From JAAELZ01 sp965237995 (GTDB lineage: Bacteria > Pseudomonadota > Gammaproteobacteria > Arenicellales > Poriferihabitantaceae), in the NCBI GenBank assembly GCA_965237995.1, contig CBDEGO010000003.1:186001-250000 (forward strand): a DNA stretch of 64,000 bases, written 5' to 3'. This document shows, in pieces, positions 43,599 through 52,433 of the stretch. The translations under genes and the position numbers were made by a program. Within the stretch, counting starts at the first letter, position 1; each line of letters opens with the position of its first letter. The notes beneath the pieces were generated by a model. That model saw only the letters and a program-made list of their open reading frames with translations. It did not search any database and was not told the origin of the DNA.

Positions 43599-45158
43599 AT
43601 GTCTATTCTCAATAAAAATTTAGAAAAAGTAATCGACTTAGGCTTAGACAGCCTATTCAATCAGATTAACAGAGGGTTAGAAAAGGAAAGTTTACGCGTT
43701 GACACCAACGGCGCACTGGCCCAGACCTCTCACCCCACAGCACTTGGATCAGCCTTAACTCATCCAAGCATCACGACTGACTTTTCTGAGGCGCAATTAG
43801 AGTTCGTGACGCCTGTTAGCCAAGACATCGATAGTCTAACTAACTTTCTGACTGAAGCCCATCACTTCACCTATCAAAATATTGGCGACGAAAAGTTATG
43901 GGCCAGCTCTATGCCCTGCATTATTAAAGAAGGCACGCCCATTCCTATAGCGCGCTTTGGTAGCTCTAACATTGCCCAGATGAAAGAGACTTACCGCCTA
44001 GGCTTAGGTCACCGCTATGGCCAGCTAATGCAAACAATTAGCGGCATACATTACAACTTCTCGCTACCCAAAGAATTTTGGCCTTATTACTTGGGCATTG
44101 ATAACGGCCTATCATTACAAGACGCCATTTCGGCTGAATATCTAAAACTGATTAGAAACTTCCATCGCAGCAGTTGGATCATTCTCTATCTGTTTGGTGC
44201 CTCACCAGCCGTTTGTAAAACCTTCTTAAAAGGTCGCGATCATTCACTAGAAGAGTACGCCGGAAGCAGTTTTTACGCGCCCTATGGCACTTCATTAAGA
44301 ATGAGCAACTTAGGCTATAGTAACGATGCGCAAAGCAGTATCAAAGCCTGCTATAACCAACTTAGTACCTTTACTGAATCATTAGTAGAAGCCATGCATC
44401 GCCCGCATGCAGAATACGAAAAAATTGGCGTAAAGGTCGATGGTAAATATCGTCAGTTAAATGCTAATTTATTACAAATAGAGAACGAGTTTTACGCCAC
44501 CATACGGCCTAAGCGCGTGGCTACCAGCGGTGAAAAACCTAGCGAAGCTTTGTCTTCTAGAGGCGTTGAGTATGTCGAGGTACGCAGTGTTGACTTGAAC
44601 CCCTATGTGCCAATTGGTATCGACCAAGAAACCATTATTTTCTTGGATATGTACTTACTATACTGCTTATTTAGCGATAGTCCGTTAATGAGCGATGAAG
44701 ACTTAGCAGAAAACCATAAAAACAAAGTCGACACCGTTATGTTGGGTCGTCAACCTGATCTTAAGCTAAGCCGTAACGGTAAACCTGCCGCGCTAAAACA
44801 GTGGTCGCAAGAAATAATAGAATCGATGCGACCGATCGCTAAAATTCTAGATTCCATTCACTTCACTCGTCGCTACGGCCAAGTGTTAGATAATCAACTT
44901 GAGTGTATCGAAGACCCAAGCAAAACACTTTCTGGGCGTATTCTGCAAGATATGCAATCAAAGTACTCCAGCTTTTACGAGTTTGCCATCGACAAATCAG
45001 AAGAACACGAAACCTTCTTTAAACACTTACGGCTCAACGAATCTGCACGCACTAACTTTACTCAATTAGCTACTTCTTCATTAGCAGACCAAGCCAAAAT
45101 AGAAGCTAAAGACACCGTTAACTTCGGCGAATTCTTAGCCGACTATTTTAAAGTTTAG
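43599..45158 (+). CDS. gshA: Glutamate-cysteine ligase
   Basis: 519 residues, type 1 (E. coli-like). GLEKESLRVDTNG at the N-terminus, ITTDFSEAQLEFVTP, QTISGIHYNFSLP and RGVEYVEVRSVDLNPY are characteristic. It catalyses the first step of glutathione synthesis. The ATG at 43599 has an AGAAGG ribosome binding site. The last gene before tRNA-Arg and the island. Confidence 0.97.
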   Translation: MSILNKNLEKVIDLGLDSLFNQINRGLEKESLRVDTNGALAQTSHPTALGSALTHPSITTDFSEAQLEFVTPVSQDIDSLTNFLTEAHHFTYQNIGDEKLWASSMPCIIKEGTPIPIARFGSSNIAQMKETYRLGLGHRYGQLMQTISGIHYNFSLPKEFWPYYLGIDNGLSLQDAISAEYLKLIRNFHRSSWIILYLFGASPAVCKTFLKGRDHSLEEYAGSSFYAPYGTSLRMSNLGYSNDAQSSIKACYNQLSTFTESLVEAMHRPHAEYEKIGVKVDGKYRQLNANLLQIENEFYATIRPKRVATSGEKPSEALSSRGVEYVEVRSVDLNPYVPIGIDQETIIFLDMYLLYCLFSDSPLMSDEDLAENHKNKVDTVMLGRQPDLKLSRNGKPAALKQWSQEIIESMRPIAKILDSIHFTRRYGQVLDNQLECIEDPSKTLSGRILQDMQSKYSSFYEFAIDKSEEHETFFKHLRLNESARTNFTQLATSSLADQAKIEAKDTVNFGEFLADYFKV

Positions 45159-45197
45159 CCAAATCAAGTTAAGCTATACTCGCACCGCTTCACCCAA

Positions 45198-45274
45198 GTC
45201 CCCGTAGCTCAGCTGGATAGAGCAGCCGCCTCCTAAGCGGCAGGTCGGACGTTCGAATCGTCTCGGGGACGCCA
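45198..45274 (+). tRNA. tRNA-Arg (anticodon CCT)
   Basis: A complete cloverleaf: acceptor arms GTCCCCG and CGGGGAC, D-arm with AGCTCAGCTGGATAGAGC, anticodon loop CTCCTAA in the stem CCGC/GCGG, T-arm with GTTCGAATC, discriminator G at 45271 and an encoded CCA at 45272-45274. Anticodon CCU reads AGG. A tyrosine integrase follows 100 bases downstream in the same direction, so the 3' end is the likely island attachment site (attL). Confidence 0.96.
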
Positions 45275-45341
45275 TATTTATTTATATATTTCATATATTT
45301 ACATTACATTTGATCTTTACCCCATTTAGATATATCATCTC

Positions 45342-45360
45342 TTGCGTCAATTGTGCGTCA
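45342..45360 (+). repeat. Direct repeat of TGCGTCA before the integrase gene
   Basis: TGCGTCA at 45342-45348 and again at 45354-45360, 12 bases apart, in the interval between the tRNA and the integrase. Such direct repeats could be arm-type integrase or excisionase sites. Confidence 0.35.
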
Positions 45361-45375
45361 GTGAAAATAAACTAA

Positions 45376-46356
45376 ATGGCATATATATCAAAGCACGGAA
45401 CCTCTGGGTGGCAAGTTCGTATTAGAAAGAAAGGTCAGCCAAGTCAGTGTAAAACTTTTAAAACCAAAGCTGCTGCACAGCGCTGGGCACGAGATATTGA
45501 ATCTCAAATGGACAATGCTACATTTGTTTCAGCGAGCGAAGCGGAAAGCACTACTCTTGAAGAGCTGGTTGATAGATATATTAGAGAGGTCCTCCCGCTA
45601 AAGAAATCACAGCGCCAAGTAATCTCTCAATGTAAGTTGATTACCCACCAACTAGGTCACTTACACCTAACAGCTCTTACACCATCAGTTCTTGCAAAAT
45701 TTAGAGATCAACGTCTTAAAACTGTCAAAGGTCATACTGCTCGTAAAGACTTACTCCTTATCCGTAGAATACTTGTACAAGCGCAAAAAGAATGGGAAAT
45801 TTATTTGCCGCGTGGTAATCCTGTTGATTCTGTCTCTATTCCTACGCAACCCAAAGGCAGAGATCGGAGGTTTGTGGGTGATGAAGAAGGACGACTTCTT
45901 AAAGCTACTCGCTCTTATGGTGGTGAGATTTCCAATATCATTATCTTTGCTATTGAAACAGGTATGCGCAGAGGCGAAATTGTTAGTCTAAAGTGGAGTA
46001 ATATTGATCTTTCAAAACGAACAGCAACACTCTTTGATACCAAAAATTCTGAGGGTCGTACGATTCCACTAACAAAGCGTGCTTACGATTTACTTAGAAG
46101 TCTACCAGTTAATATTTCTGACAAAGTATTCAGCATGAGACCTGATTCTATTACTCAGGCTTTTGAGCGTATTCGCAAGAAAGCCCATATTGAAAACTTT
46201 CATTTTCATGATCTGTGCCATGAAGCAACAAGTAGATTCTTCGAAAAAGGGCTCTCTATTATGGAAGTCTCATCTATTACAGGACATAAAGACTTAGCGA
46301 TGCTAAGGCGCTATACGCATCTGAGGGCTGAGGATTTGGTCAAAAAAATTGACTGA
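45376..46356 (+). CDS. Tyrosine integrase with Cys in place of the second catalytic Arg
   Basis: 326 residues. N-terminal arm-binding-like part (WQVRIRKKGQPSQCKTFKTKAAAQRWARDIE), SAM-like core-binding domain (LDRYIREVLPLKKS region), then the catalytic domain. Arg I is in ETGMRRGEIVSL, the Lys in DTKNSEGRTIPL, GHKDLAMLRRYTHL carries the last His/Trp position and the Tyr. In the box usually written HxLRH the sequence is HDLCHEATSR: residue 281 is Cys (TGC). One C-to-T change from CGC explains it, and activity is probably lost. A weak hairpin plus T9 near 46416-46438 may terminate it. Confidence 0.9.
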   Translation: MAYISKHGTSGWQVRIRKKGQPSQCKTFKTKAAAQRWARDIESQMDNATFVSASEAESTTLEELVDRYIREVLPLKKSQRQVISQCKLITHQLGHLHLTALTPSVLAKFRDQRLKTVKGHTARKDLLLIRRILVQAQKEWEIYLPRGNPVDSVSIPTQPKGRDRRFVGDEEGRLLKATRSYGGEISNIIIFAIETGMRRGEIVSLKWSNIDLSKRTATLFDTKNSEGRTIPLTKRAYDLLRSLPVNISDKVFSMRPDSITQAFERIRKKAHIENFHFHDLCHEATSRFFEKGLSIMEVSSITGHKDLAMLRRYTHLRAEDLVKKID

Positions 46357-46422
46357 CTACCTGGTTGAAGAAAGCCAAGACAGTTTAAAATCGATCACTG
46401 AACGAGGCATTCAAACCAAGGC

Positions 46423-46725
46423 TTATTCGGTTTTTTTTTGTATACAATCAAGCTCTATTTCAATTTGTTCCTTAGATAAAGTATTACCGCCTGAATAATC
46501 TTTTGAGGCGTTTACCATAACAGTCTCACTATCTAATTCTTCTGCACTGCCAACCTCTTGTTTACACTTTTCGTCGGGCTTCAAAATTTTCACAATTCCT
46601 CGAAGCTCGTCAATTTCCTTTGATACCGCCAGATCTTTACTGTTTATCATTTCTCCTAATCCACCACCAAAAGAAGTTTGCGCTAGCAACAGAGATGGAA
46701 TAAGTATTAATATTCTAGTGTACAT
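46423..46725 (-). CDS. Small secreted protein of unknown function
   Basis: 100 residues. A signal peptide (MYTRILILIPSLLLAQTSFG) and a charged mature part with two Cys (EKCKQEV, LDCIQKKTE) that could form a disulfide. I recognise no family. Its start overlaps the end of the preceding gene by 19 bases, so it is the third member of a minus-strand island cassette. Confidence 0.55.
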   Translation of the reverse strand: MYTRILILIPSLLLAQTSFGGGLGEMINSKDLAVSKEIDELRGIVKILKPDEKCKQEVGSAEELDSETVMVNASKDYSGGNTLSKEQIEIELDCIQKKTE

Positions 46726-47270
46726 TTTTTATCTTTCTCAAATTCGTAAAAGTTTGAATGCTCCCAAAATACCTCTCTTTTTTGGGAAGATAAGTTCGTT
46801 GTAACCTTTACTACTTCCACGGTACAAAGTATCACATATCCATAATAGCTGGTTGCAACTTCCTTTGGTGAGACCTTAAATGGCTCTATATTATACATTG
46901 CGTTTTCACCATCATAATTTAACAGAAGTGGCAGTGGAATGTCAGTTATTGGCTTATCAACCATATCAGGGTCTCGCAAAATCTTATCAACCTGATCACT
47001 CAAAGGAAGCACTTTTTGTACATATATGATGCCTTCGTCAATGATATCCTCAGCATTGCCCACATTTTCTACTTGAACTCCAATAGAAACATACCTTTGA
47101 CTACTGTTTAAAACATAGCTGTCAATTGTATGTTTTGTGTTCAACCTCGAAGTGTATTCAGATGTATAGATAAACCAAAATGCTGCACCCATTATGCCTA
47201 GAAGTGTGAACAGATCTTTATACCAAGTAATTCCTCTAGAAAACATATGACGAATCAAGTGCACTTTCAT
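46707..47270 (-). CDS. Single-pass membrane protein of unknown function
   Basis: 187 residues from ATG 47270 (MKVHLIRHMFSRG); a GTG at 47297 adds nine residues, and neither has a clear ribosome binding site. A basic N-terminus is followed by one hydrophobic helix (LFTLLGIMGAAFWFIYTS), then a beta-rich domain with YVSIGVQVENVGNAED, the pattern of an Ig-like or CARDB-like fold, and two Cys. Middle gene of the cassette; no recognised homologue family. Confidence 0.55.
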   Translation of the reverse strand: MKVHLIRHMFSRGITWYKDLFTLLGIMGAAFWFIYTSEYTSRLNTKHTIDSYVLNSSQRYVSIGVQVENVGNAEDIIDEGIIYVQKVLPLSDQVDKILRDPDMVDKPITDIPLPLLLNYDGENAMYNIEPFKVSPKEVATSYYGYVILCTVEVVKVTTNLSSQKREVFWEHSNFYEFEKDKKCTLEY

Positions 47271-47316
47271 ATATAAATTATGCAAGATTCGAGACACACA
47301 TACTATTTACAAAGGC

Positions 47317-47997
47317 TTAAGGCTTTACTGAGTTAAAGGGTAATCCCGCTACAAACCATGCTACTCCAAATGCAATAAGCGCCACAAATTCCGCAACATA
47401 AACTGTTTTCGGGTGGTGAATACCAAAGTTCAGTTTAAAAGCAACAATACCTAAGATTGCTAACAAAATTAGAATGCCACAAATAATGTATATATATTGC
47501 CTCATAAATGCCCAAGTATCATTTTTATTAAATTCATATTTCTCCTTAGCTCTCAGTCTGAACGGGTAAAAGCAAAAGTAAGCTAAAATTAAAAACATAG
47601 TACCCGCTGCCAAGACATGCACTAAAGCGTTTTCTGTGACAAGGTGTTTATACTCGCAGTAATCTATACCAACTAGGGGATCACATTCAGTTGGGGCGAT
47701 AGCCACGAGAAATGCTGCGAAAGAAGCGATTATGCTTGCTATACCTTCATAGAAGTAATGGCCACGATAGGCCATTAAGAAAGCACCCACAACAAAGAGT
47801 AAACCAACAAAAGCATCTCTCGCATTTGAGTAGTATGAAACACTTATTGAAGTTAAATTATCTTCTCCAGAAAAGTACGTCACTAGAACAGGTAAAAGAA
47901 TTACAATTATTCCAACCAGTAACCTAATCGTCCGATATTGAAATACCAGTTGATTTTCATTTTTTTGTAGCCAAGTGGCCTTCAAACTATCTAGCAT
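47317..47997 (-). CDS. Multi-pass membrane protein of unknown function
   Basis: 226 residues with six hydrophobic segments (for example LLVGIIVILLPVLVTYF, AFVGLLFVVGAFLMAY, ALVHVLAAGTMFLILAYFCFY and VAEFVALIAFGVAWFVAGL). The pattern SISVSYYSNARDAFVGLLFVVGAF followed by a Cys-containing external loop (APTECDPLVGIDYC) looks like a conserved but uncharacterised membrane family. Good ribosome binding site (GAGG). First gene of the three-gene island cassette. Confidence 0.6.
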   Translation of the reverse strand: MLDSLKATWLQKNENQLVFQYRTIRLLVGIIVILLPVLVTYFSGEDNLTSISVSYYSNARDAFVGLLFVVGAFLMAYRGHYFYEGIASIIASFAAFLVAIAPTECDPLVGIDYCEYKHLVTENALVHVLAAGTMFLILAYFCFYPFRLRAKEKYEFNKNDTWAFMRQYIYIICGILILLAILGIVAFKLNFGIHHPKTVYVAEFVALIAFGVAWFVAGLPFNSVKP

Positions 47998-48000
47998 AAT

Positions 48001-48414
48001 TTTTTCCTCAAATGTGCCTCTAAATCAAAGAATTGGTGCAGCTTGTAAAAACCTTTGCCTCGCTACAGAGTGTTATGTGGCTTCCTGATAACGATACATC
48101 CACTGCGTATCAAACTACCGAAAGGTTGGCTATTCACGCTCGAAAAATTAGCGCTAGGACCATCATTCAAATACCTCGTCACCACGATTTTCGAATTGCC
48201 ATTGACATTAAACAATGCAGATGGACTGGAACCAATGCTCATGTAAGTACCCCTCAGCCGAGCCGAGGGGTACTTACCGTCATTTCAGAAACGTCCCTAT
48301 CCATATTTCACCAAACACTTGCAATTGTTACCACGGTATGCATTTAAATCTATTTGTTGCCTATTTTGGTTGGGCAAGATAGATTAGCTAAGCGTGCAAC
48401 AAACTGCTATCTAA
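48001..48414. other. Gene-poor interval in the island with a perfect inverted repeat
   Basis: Between the membrane cassette and the 764-residue gene, both read leftward. Two short overlapping plus-strand frames (48033-48347 and 48055-48246) have neither ribosome binding sites nor recognisable products; one may be a decayed fragment. The interval should hold the promoter of the cassette and the end of the 764-codon transcript. Confidence 0.4.
48244..48276. repeat. 12-bp perfect inverted repeat, 9-base loop
   Basis: TAAGTACCCCTC (48244-48255) and GAGGGGTACTTA (48265-48276) around AGCCGAGCC. No T-run follows on either strand, so it is not a classic terminator. It may be a transposon end, a protein-binding palindrome or a Rho-independent stability hairpin. 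Confidence 0.75.
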
Positions 48415-50709
48415 TTAAATATCTTCCTCCTCATCGCAAAAACAGGGGGAGCAAGGTTGAGCTAGTGAAAACGCAGCAGTGTCAGCATGACGTAGGTGAT
48501 TAAGTCGGGTATAACCATTTTGCGCCCACGGGACAACATCCAGCCGTTCAGCAAATGCTGCGTTTGAGCATGTGGTTAACAATACCGATACTGTAATGTC
48601 TTTTTCATACTGAAACCCACTGGTATTGATATATCCGTTATTACCTGCTTTTCCAGCTAGGCCTGTAGTAGCTGCTACAGGAATTGCCGGTCCGCTAGCC
48701 TTGAATGAATTAAAAGTATAGGTAGCAAGATCATTGGGATGCCTAGCAATAAACCTGAGACGCGCATCATCGCCGGGCTCGTAATTGTGGAAACCACAAG
48801 CTGGGTCAGGCGTAACATCACCTGCTACTGGCAACACCTCTGCATAGCAATGATTATTGTCTATACGTACCGTCATCTTGAAGCCAATAGTTTTACCTGA
48901 TACATCGAGTATTCTGTTGTAAGCAGGTGCAACACTCGATGTGATTGTGCCAGTACCAAAAGGTGCGTTTTGATCAGTTATACGAAGATCAATGCCCTTG
49001 TCTGTCCAATTTACAAGATTGCCTGTATCATCGAACAACTCAAACTTAAGCTCGTATCGTCCAGCCGCTAAATCATCAGGTGCTGGCCCTGGGGTTATCC
49101 CTGTTATTGGACCACTGTCAGGAGTTCCGGCCAAGCTGGCAGATTCAAAATAAGCCGTTGCAAGGTCTACATGTTCATTGAATACCTTCCATTCAGCACC
49201 GACCGGAGGATTTACTGGACGAATCCTGAAAAGATTTTCGATAGGTGCCACGCTGGTTGGCATCGGCCCCATCAAATCTGCAGGATAACTGGTACCATCA
49301 CGATAGTGTCTGAAGACCTCTTTTGTCAAGATAGTCCAGTCACTTGCCGGTGCATTTGCCGGATTGAGAACCGTCGAAATGGGCTCTGAAGCAGGTTCCG
49401 ATACGGCGGTACTAATACCATCAGGACCACTTAGCCTCCGATATGACCACCGGTAATATGGAACGTTTTTGGTATCGATCAGGCACGTTCTGCTAAAGTC
49501 AACGCGAGGTTCAAGTGTTGCACCAAAGGGTTCACCGGTGGTGAGCAATCCTTCAAGTGCAGACCCAGCAGAATCAGAATTGATCTCTTGAATCGCAACT
49601 TGATTGCCAATTGACTTCATAAGAACTTGGCATCCAGGCAGATCGGGCTCATCTGTACAGCCAGGTACTCGTGCATCCGAAACGCGAACGGTCACTTCAG
49701 AGCCACAAGAAAAGTTCCAGTAAGTATGACAAGGAATCGGAGGGTGATAAACCGTCTCGTAGCCACTTCCAAAATCATACTCGACCCAGAAATACAAATC
49801 TGGATGATCACCGAGACGAGGATAGGATATGTTGGCCTCAAATCTGCCATAGTCATCCGTTGTAACAACAGCAACCTCGTCACAGCGGAATTGCCACCAC
49901 GGCCAGACACAAAACCAGGGATAAATCAGCTTCCAGTTTTCGGACAGCACACTCCGAAGCACTTCGGTTGATGATGTCCCAAGCTGTAGGACAAGCTCGG
50001 ACGTTGATTGTGGCAGTGATCTCGTCACATCTTGCAAATTAGTGTTGAGGTGCCGTTTTCCAGCAGATACAAACTCCGGTTGAGGTTGAAATTCATCTAG
50101 TGAAGTGTCAAACCGGAACACCGATCGATCAAACGGTACAGAGTCCTGGTTAGGAAATGGACCTGTTGGAAACGGATCACTGGGGTCAACAACCGGTGGA
50201 TTTTTAATCACATCCAAAAAATCATCTCGCAGTCTATTCAATTCAATCTCAGGTAATCTCCAAATCCATAAAGGAAGTTTGTCAACCTCACAAATATGGA
50301 CACGTGCACCGCAAATGGCACGACTATCGCTACTGCGTATTACCTGGCCGTGTACATAGCAACGACCATATAACCACCTCTCGACTATTGAGTCGGGGAT
50401 ATGGATATTATCGATGAGTGTTCCCTGCGTTGACACAAGCGCCTGGTATGCCCCGACGCGATACATTGTTTCTAGTGTTAGTTTTTTTTCGTTAGTGTTG
50501 TCTGTGATCGGTGTTATAAATACGCGTGCGCGGCGTAGCGCCGATTCAGATATATCTAATTTAACTTTGCCGGATTTAACTTCAGCTCGGTCGAGTTGAT
50601 TGCCCGATGAATCAAACACAACCGCATGCAGTGTCTCATCAAAATCTGATCGTTCTTCGTACGTTACCTTAAAAGCAATGCCAGATCGTTTACCTTTATT
50701 CTTTTCCAT
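48415..50709 (-). CDS. Large uncharacterised multidomain beta-rich protein
   Basis: 764 residues; no family recognised. ATG 50709 has a GAGGGA ribosome binding site. There is no signal peptide or membrane helix. The N-terminal 90 residues look like a beta domain; GRCYVHGQVIRSSDSRAICGARVHICEVD near 130-160 resembles a carboxypeptidase-regulatory/transthyretin-like fold, continued after a long insertion by AVVTTDDYGRFEANISYP. A Trp/Cys-rich patch (WKLIYPWFCVWPWWQFRCDE) lies near 265-285. The last third is Pro/Gly/Ala-rich and the end carries CSPCFCDEEEDI, a possible metal or disulfide site. Alone in its transcript. Confidence 0.65.
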   Translation of the reverse strand: MEKNKGKRSGIAFKVTYEERSDFDETLHAVVFDSSGNQLDRAEVKSGKVKLDISESALRRARVFITPITDNTNEKKLTLETMYRVGAYQALVSTQGTLIDNIHIPDSIVERWLYGRCYVHGQVIRSSDSRAICGARVHICEVDKLPLWIWRLPEIELNRLRDDFLDVIKNPPVVDPSDPFPTGPFPNQDSVPFDRSVFRFDTSLDEFQPQPEFVSAGKRHLNTNLQDVTRSLPQSTSELVLQLGTSSTEVLRSVLSENWKLIYPWFCVWPWWQFRCDEVAVVTTDDYGRFEANISYPRLGDHPDLYFWVEYDFGSGYETVYHPPIPCHTYWNFSCGSEVTVRVSDARVPGCTDEPDLPGCQVLMKSIGNQVAIQEINSDSAGSALEGLLTTGEPFGATLEPRVDFSRTCLIDTKNVPYYRWSYRRLSGPDGISTAVSEPASEPISTVLNPANAPASDWTILTKEVFRHYRDGTSYPADLMGPMPTSVAPIENLFRIRPVNPPVGAEWKVFNEHVDLATAYFESASLAGTPDSGPITGITPGPAPDDLAAGRYELKFELFDDTGNLVNWTDKGIDLRITDQNAPFGTGTITSSVAPAYNRILDVSGKTIGFKMTVRIDNNHCYAEVLPVAGDVTPDPACGFHNYEPGDDARLRFIARHPNDLATYTFNSFKASGPAIPVAATTGLAGKAGNNGYINTSGFQYEKDITVSVLLTTCSNAAFAERLDVVPWAQNGYTRLNHLRHADTAAFSLAQPCSPCFCDEEEDI

Positions 50710-50953
50710 TTCTATCGTCCCTCAATTTTGGTTTATCTAAAGCACAAATATTATTCATATTTATTTGTACTAGATTAACTGTACGCTCTAATTAAAAATT
50801 TATCTGTGTGAGAACCCACATAATCTATTTAAATAATTGACCCTACCTGCTTATCCTAGGGAAGCGCTGATAAACTCTGATTTTTGGTAATGAATCAGGT
50901 GGCATTGTCAGACTAACTTTAGCTAGCCACAAGATATTGGCTGCAAATACCTA
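50710..50953. other. Intergenic sequence upstream of the 764-residue gene
   Basis: AT-rich, no open frame of note. It must hold the promoter of the leftward gene, but I see no clear -35/-10 pair. GGCATTGTCAGACT at 50901 could be the outer end of the adjoining IS6-family remnant. Confidence 0.35.
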
Positions 50954-51202
50954 CTAATATGCACAGATTTCTCGCCACTGTCGTAGCGCAGTGAATCGCA
51001 AGTATGTGTATTGCTCTCTTTTCTGAAGGCGTCTCTGATTATTAAAGTGATTGTAAAATTGTGCGTGAATACTAGTTAGTTTCTGTAACGTTTTTAGTTT
51101 CCTGAACCTCAACATTGCACGTTCTCGACGTCGAAGCGGCATGTGTGAACTCTCGCAGCGGTTGTTTAAATACTGCTCAGCATCTTGTAAGTGAACTTGC
51201 TC
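50954..51202 (-). pseudogene. IS6-family transposase remnant (C-terminal end)
   Basis: The minus-strand frame reads EQVHLQDAEQYLNNRCESSH then MPLRRRERAMLRFRKLKTLQK to HFNNQRRLQKREQY, matching the conserved end of IS6-family DDE transposases (LNNRAENSH.P.RRRER.M..F). An in-frame stop at 51203-51205 ends it upstream, and the catalytic Asp residues are missing. Only a fragment of an old insertion remains. Confidence 0.75.
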
Positions 51203-51272
51203 CTAGGTCTCTCAACAGTTCTGATTAACTGTGTGTTCCTACTTTTACATATTGTAAGCAGACCCCAAATGC

Positions 51273-51536
51273 ATGCAAATAACATTTAACTTTTTTGAAG
51301 CAGTTCAAATCAGATGGCCAGTGTCTTGGAACGATAGAGAAACTAAAGGAAATGTTCTTCCTACTACCAACGGATTTAAAGCTCTAATGAGGTTCCTCAA
51401 GCCTGTATATTTTGAACTCGTCAAGGAGAGTAATATTGGTAGGGTTCCAAGTATAGATGAGTTCTTCTCAATATTAAACGGAGTAGAGCTGGAGGATAAT
51501 CAGTTTAATACCTTTAAGCCTGGTGTTCTAGGTTGA
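51273..51536 (+). pseudogene. Unknown short ORF cut off by an IS3-family end
   Basis: 87 codons. Reads WPVSWNDRETKGNVLPTTNGFKALMRFLKPVYFEL and VPSIDEFFSILNGVEL; I recognise no family with confidence. The last five codons (after base 51520) lie inside the terminal inverted repeat of the IS element, so the natural C-terminus is lost. It likely is the front part of a larger gene of the island. Confidence 0.5.
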
Positions 51537-51537
51537 T

Positions 51538-52143
51538 TTAATTGCACACATTAATAAGAGGATTTTCGTATTCATTCGGACCTACATAGTCCAATAGTTG
51601 AATGCAGCCTAGTTCCGTTATAGTAACGGATGTATTTATTTACGTCATTGATTACTCCGTTGCGAGTCAGACGAATAACATTGGTTAGCCATTCATATTT
51701 CAAGCTACCAAAGAATCGTTCTACAACTGCGTTATCATAGCAGTTGCCTTTGCCACTCATTGAGCTTTGCATGCCATATTGGGTTAGCTGCTTACGATAA
51801 GCATGGCTCGTATATTGAATTCCCCGATCACTGTGATAAAATAGACCTCGAGATGGTTTACACAACGCATGAGCGTAATTCAAAGCACGCATTACTAATT
51901 CAGTAGTCATGCGTTGTTCATAGCCCAGTCAACGATCTTGCGAGAATATAAGTCCATCATAATAGCGAAATAAATCCAGCCTTGCCGCGTGGGAAGATAA
52001 GTAATATCAGTACCCCAAGCTTGGTTCACCTTGACTGGCTTTCGGCGTCAATGATAATACGCGCTAGTACTGACACGTAACGCTGAGCATAAATCCACCA
52101 CTGAGTAGTTTAACGTCCACTGTGCAATAGTCTTGAATTTCAC
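51538..52143 (-). pseudogene. IS3-family orfB (DDE transposase), broken
   Basis: Starts at GTG 52143, overlapping the orfA stop, with KFKTIAQWTLNYSVVDLCSALRVSTSAYYH and a stop. Sequence then jumps to VNQAWGTDITYLPTRQGW (first catalytic Asp), so roughly 80 codons are missing. A 1-base loss after DWAMN shifts the frame to MTTELVMRALNYAHA, HSDRGIQYTSHAY (second Asp) and ERFFGSLKYEWL (Glu). A further shift near the end separates LHSTIG from YVGPNEYENPL. Inactive. Confidence 0.88.
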
Positions 52144-52433
52144 TTCATTTCTTTCGCAAAGTAGGCGCTGGCCTTTTTTAATATCTCCTTCTCAGTACGG
52201 GGCTTTTTAACGTCCTTACGTAACCTAAGCAGTTCTTCTCTATCTTCACCCGTTAAGCGTTCGCCGCTTGCCTCTTCAGCGATACGCTGTTTCCATCCAT
52301 ATATTTGGTTTGCTCGAACGCCGACAGCATCAGCAGCTTCAAGCACGGTGTAGCCCTGGTCTGTGACTAGAGCAACTGCTTCTTCTTTGAATTGCTTGGT
52401 ATATGTTTTATTCTTACGTTTTGTAGATGTCAT
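52140..52433 (-). CDS. IS3-family orfA, HTH transposase subunit
   Basis: 97 residues. KTYTKQFKEEAVALVTDQGYTVLEAADAVGVRANQIYGWKQRI is a helix-turn-helix, followed by a leucine-zipper-like stretch and the typical ending ILKKASAYFAKEMK. It would normally join orfB by frameshifting, but orfB is broken here, so it has no working partner in this copy. Confidence 0.85.
   Translation of the reverse strand: MTSTKRKNKTYTKQFKEEAVALVTDQGYTVLEAADAVGVRANQIYGWKQRIAEEASGERLTGEDREELLRLRKDVKKPRTEKEILKKASAYFAKEMK

Noticed and set aside
48033..48347. Two overlapping short plus-strand frames in the island gap
   Set aside because: No ribosome binding site, no recognisable product, and one runs through the palindrome; at most a decayed fragment.
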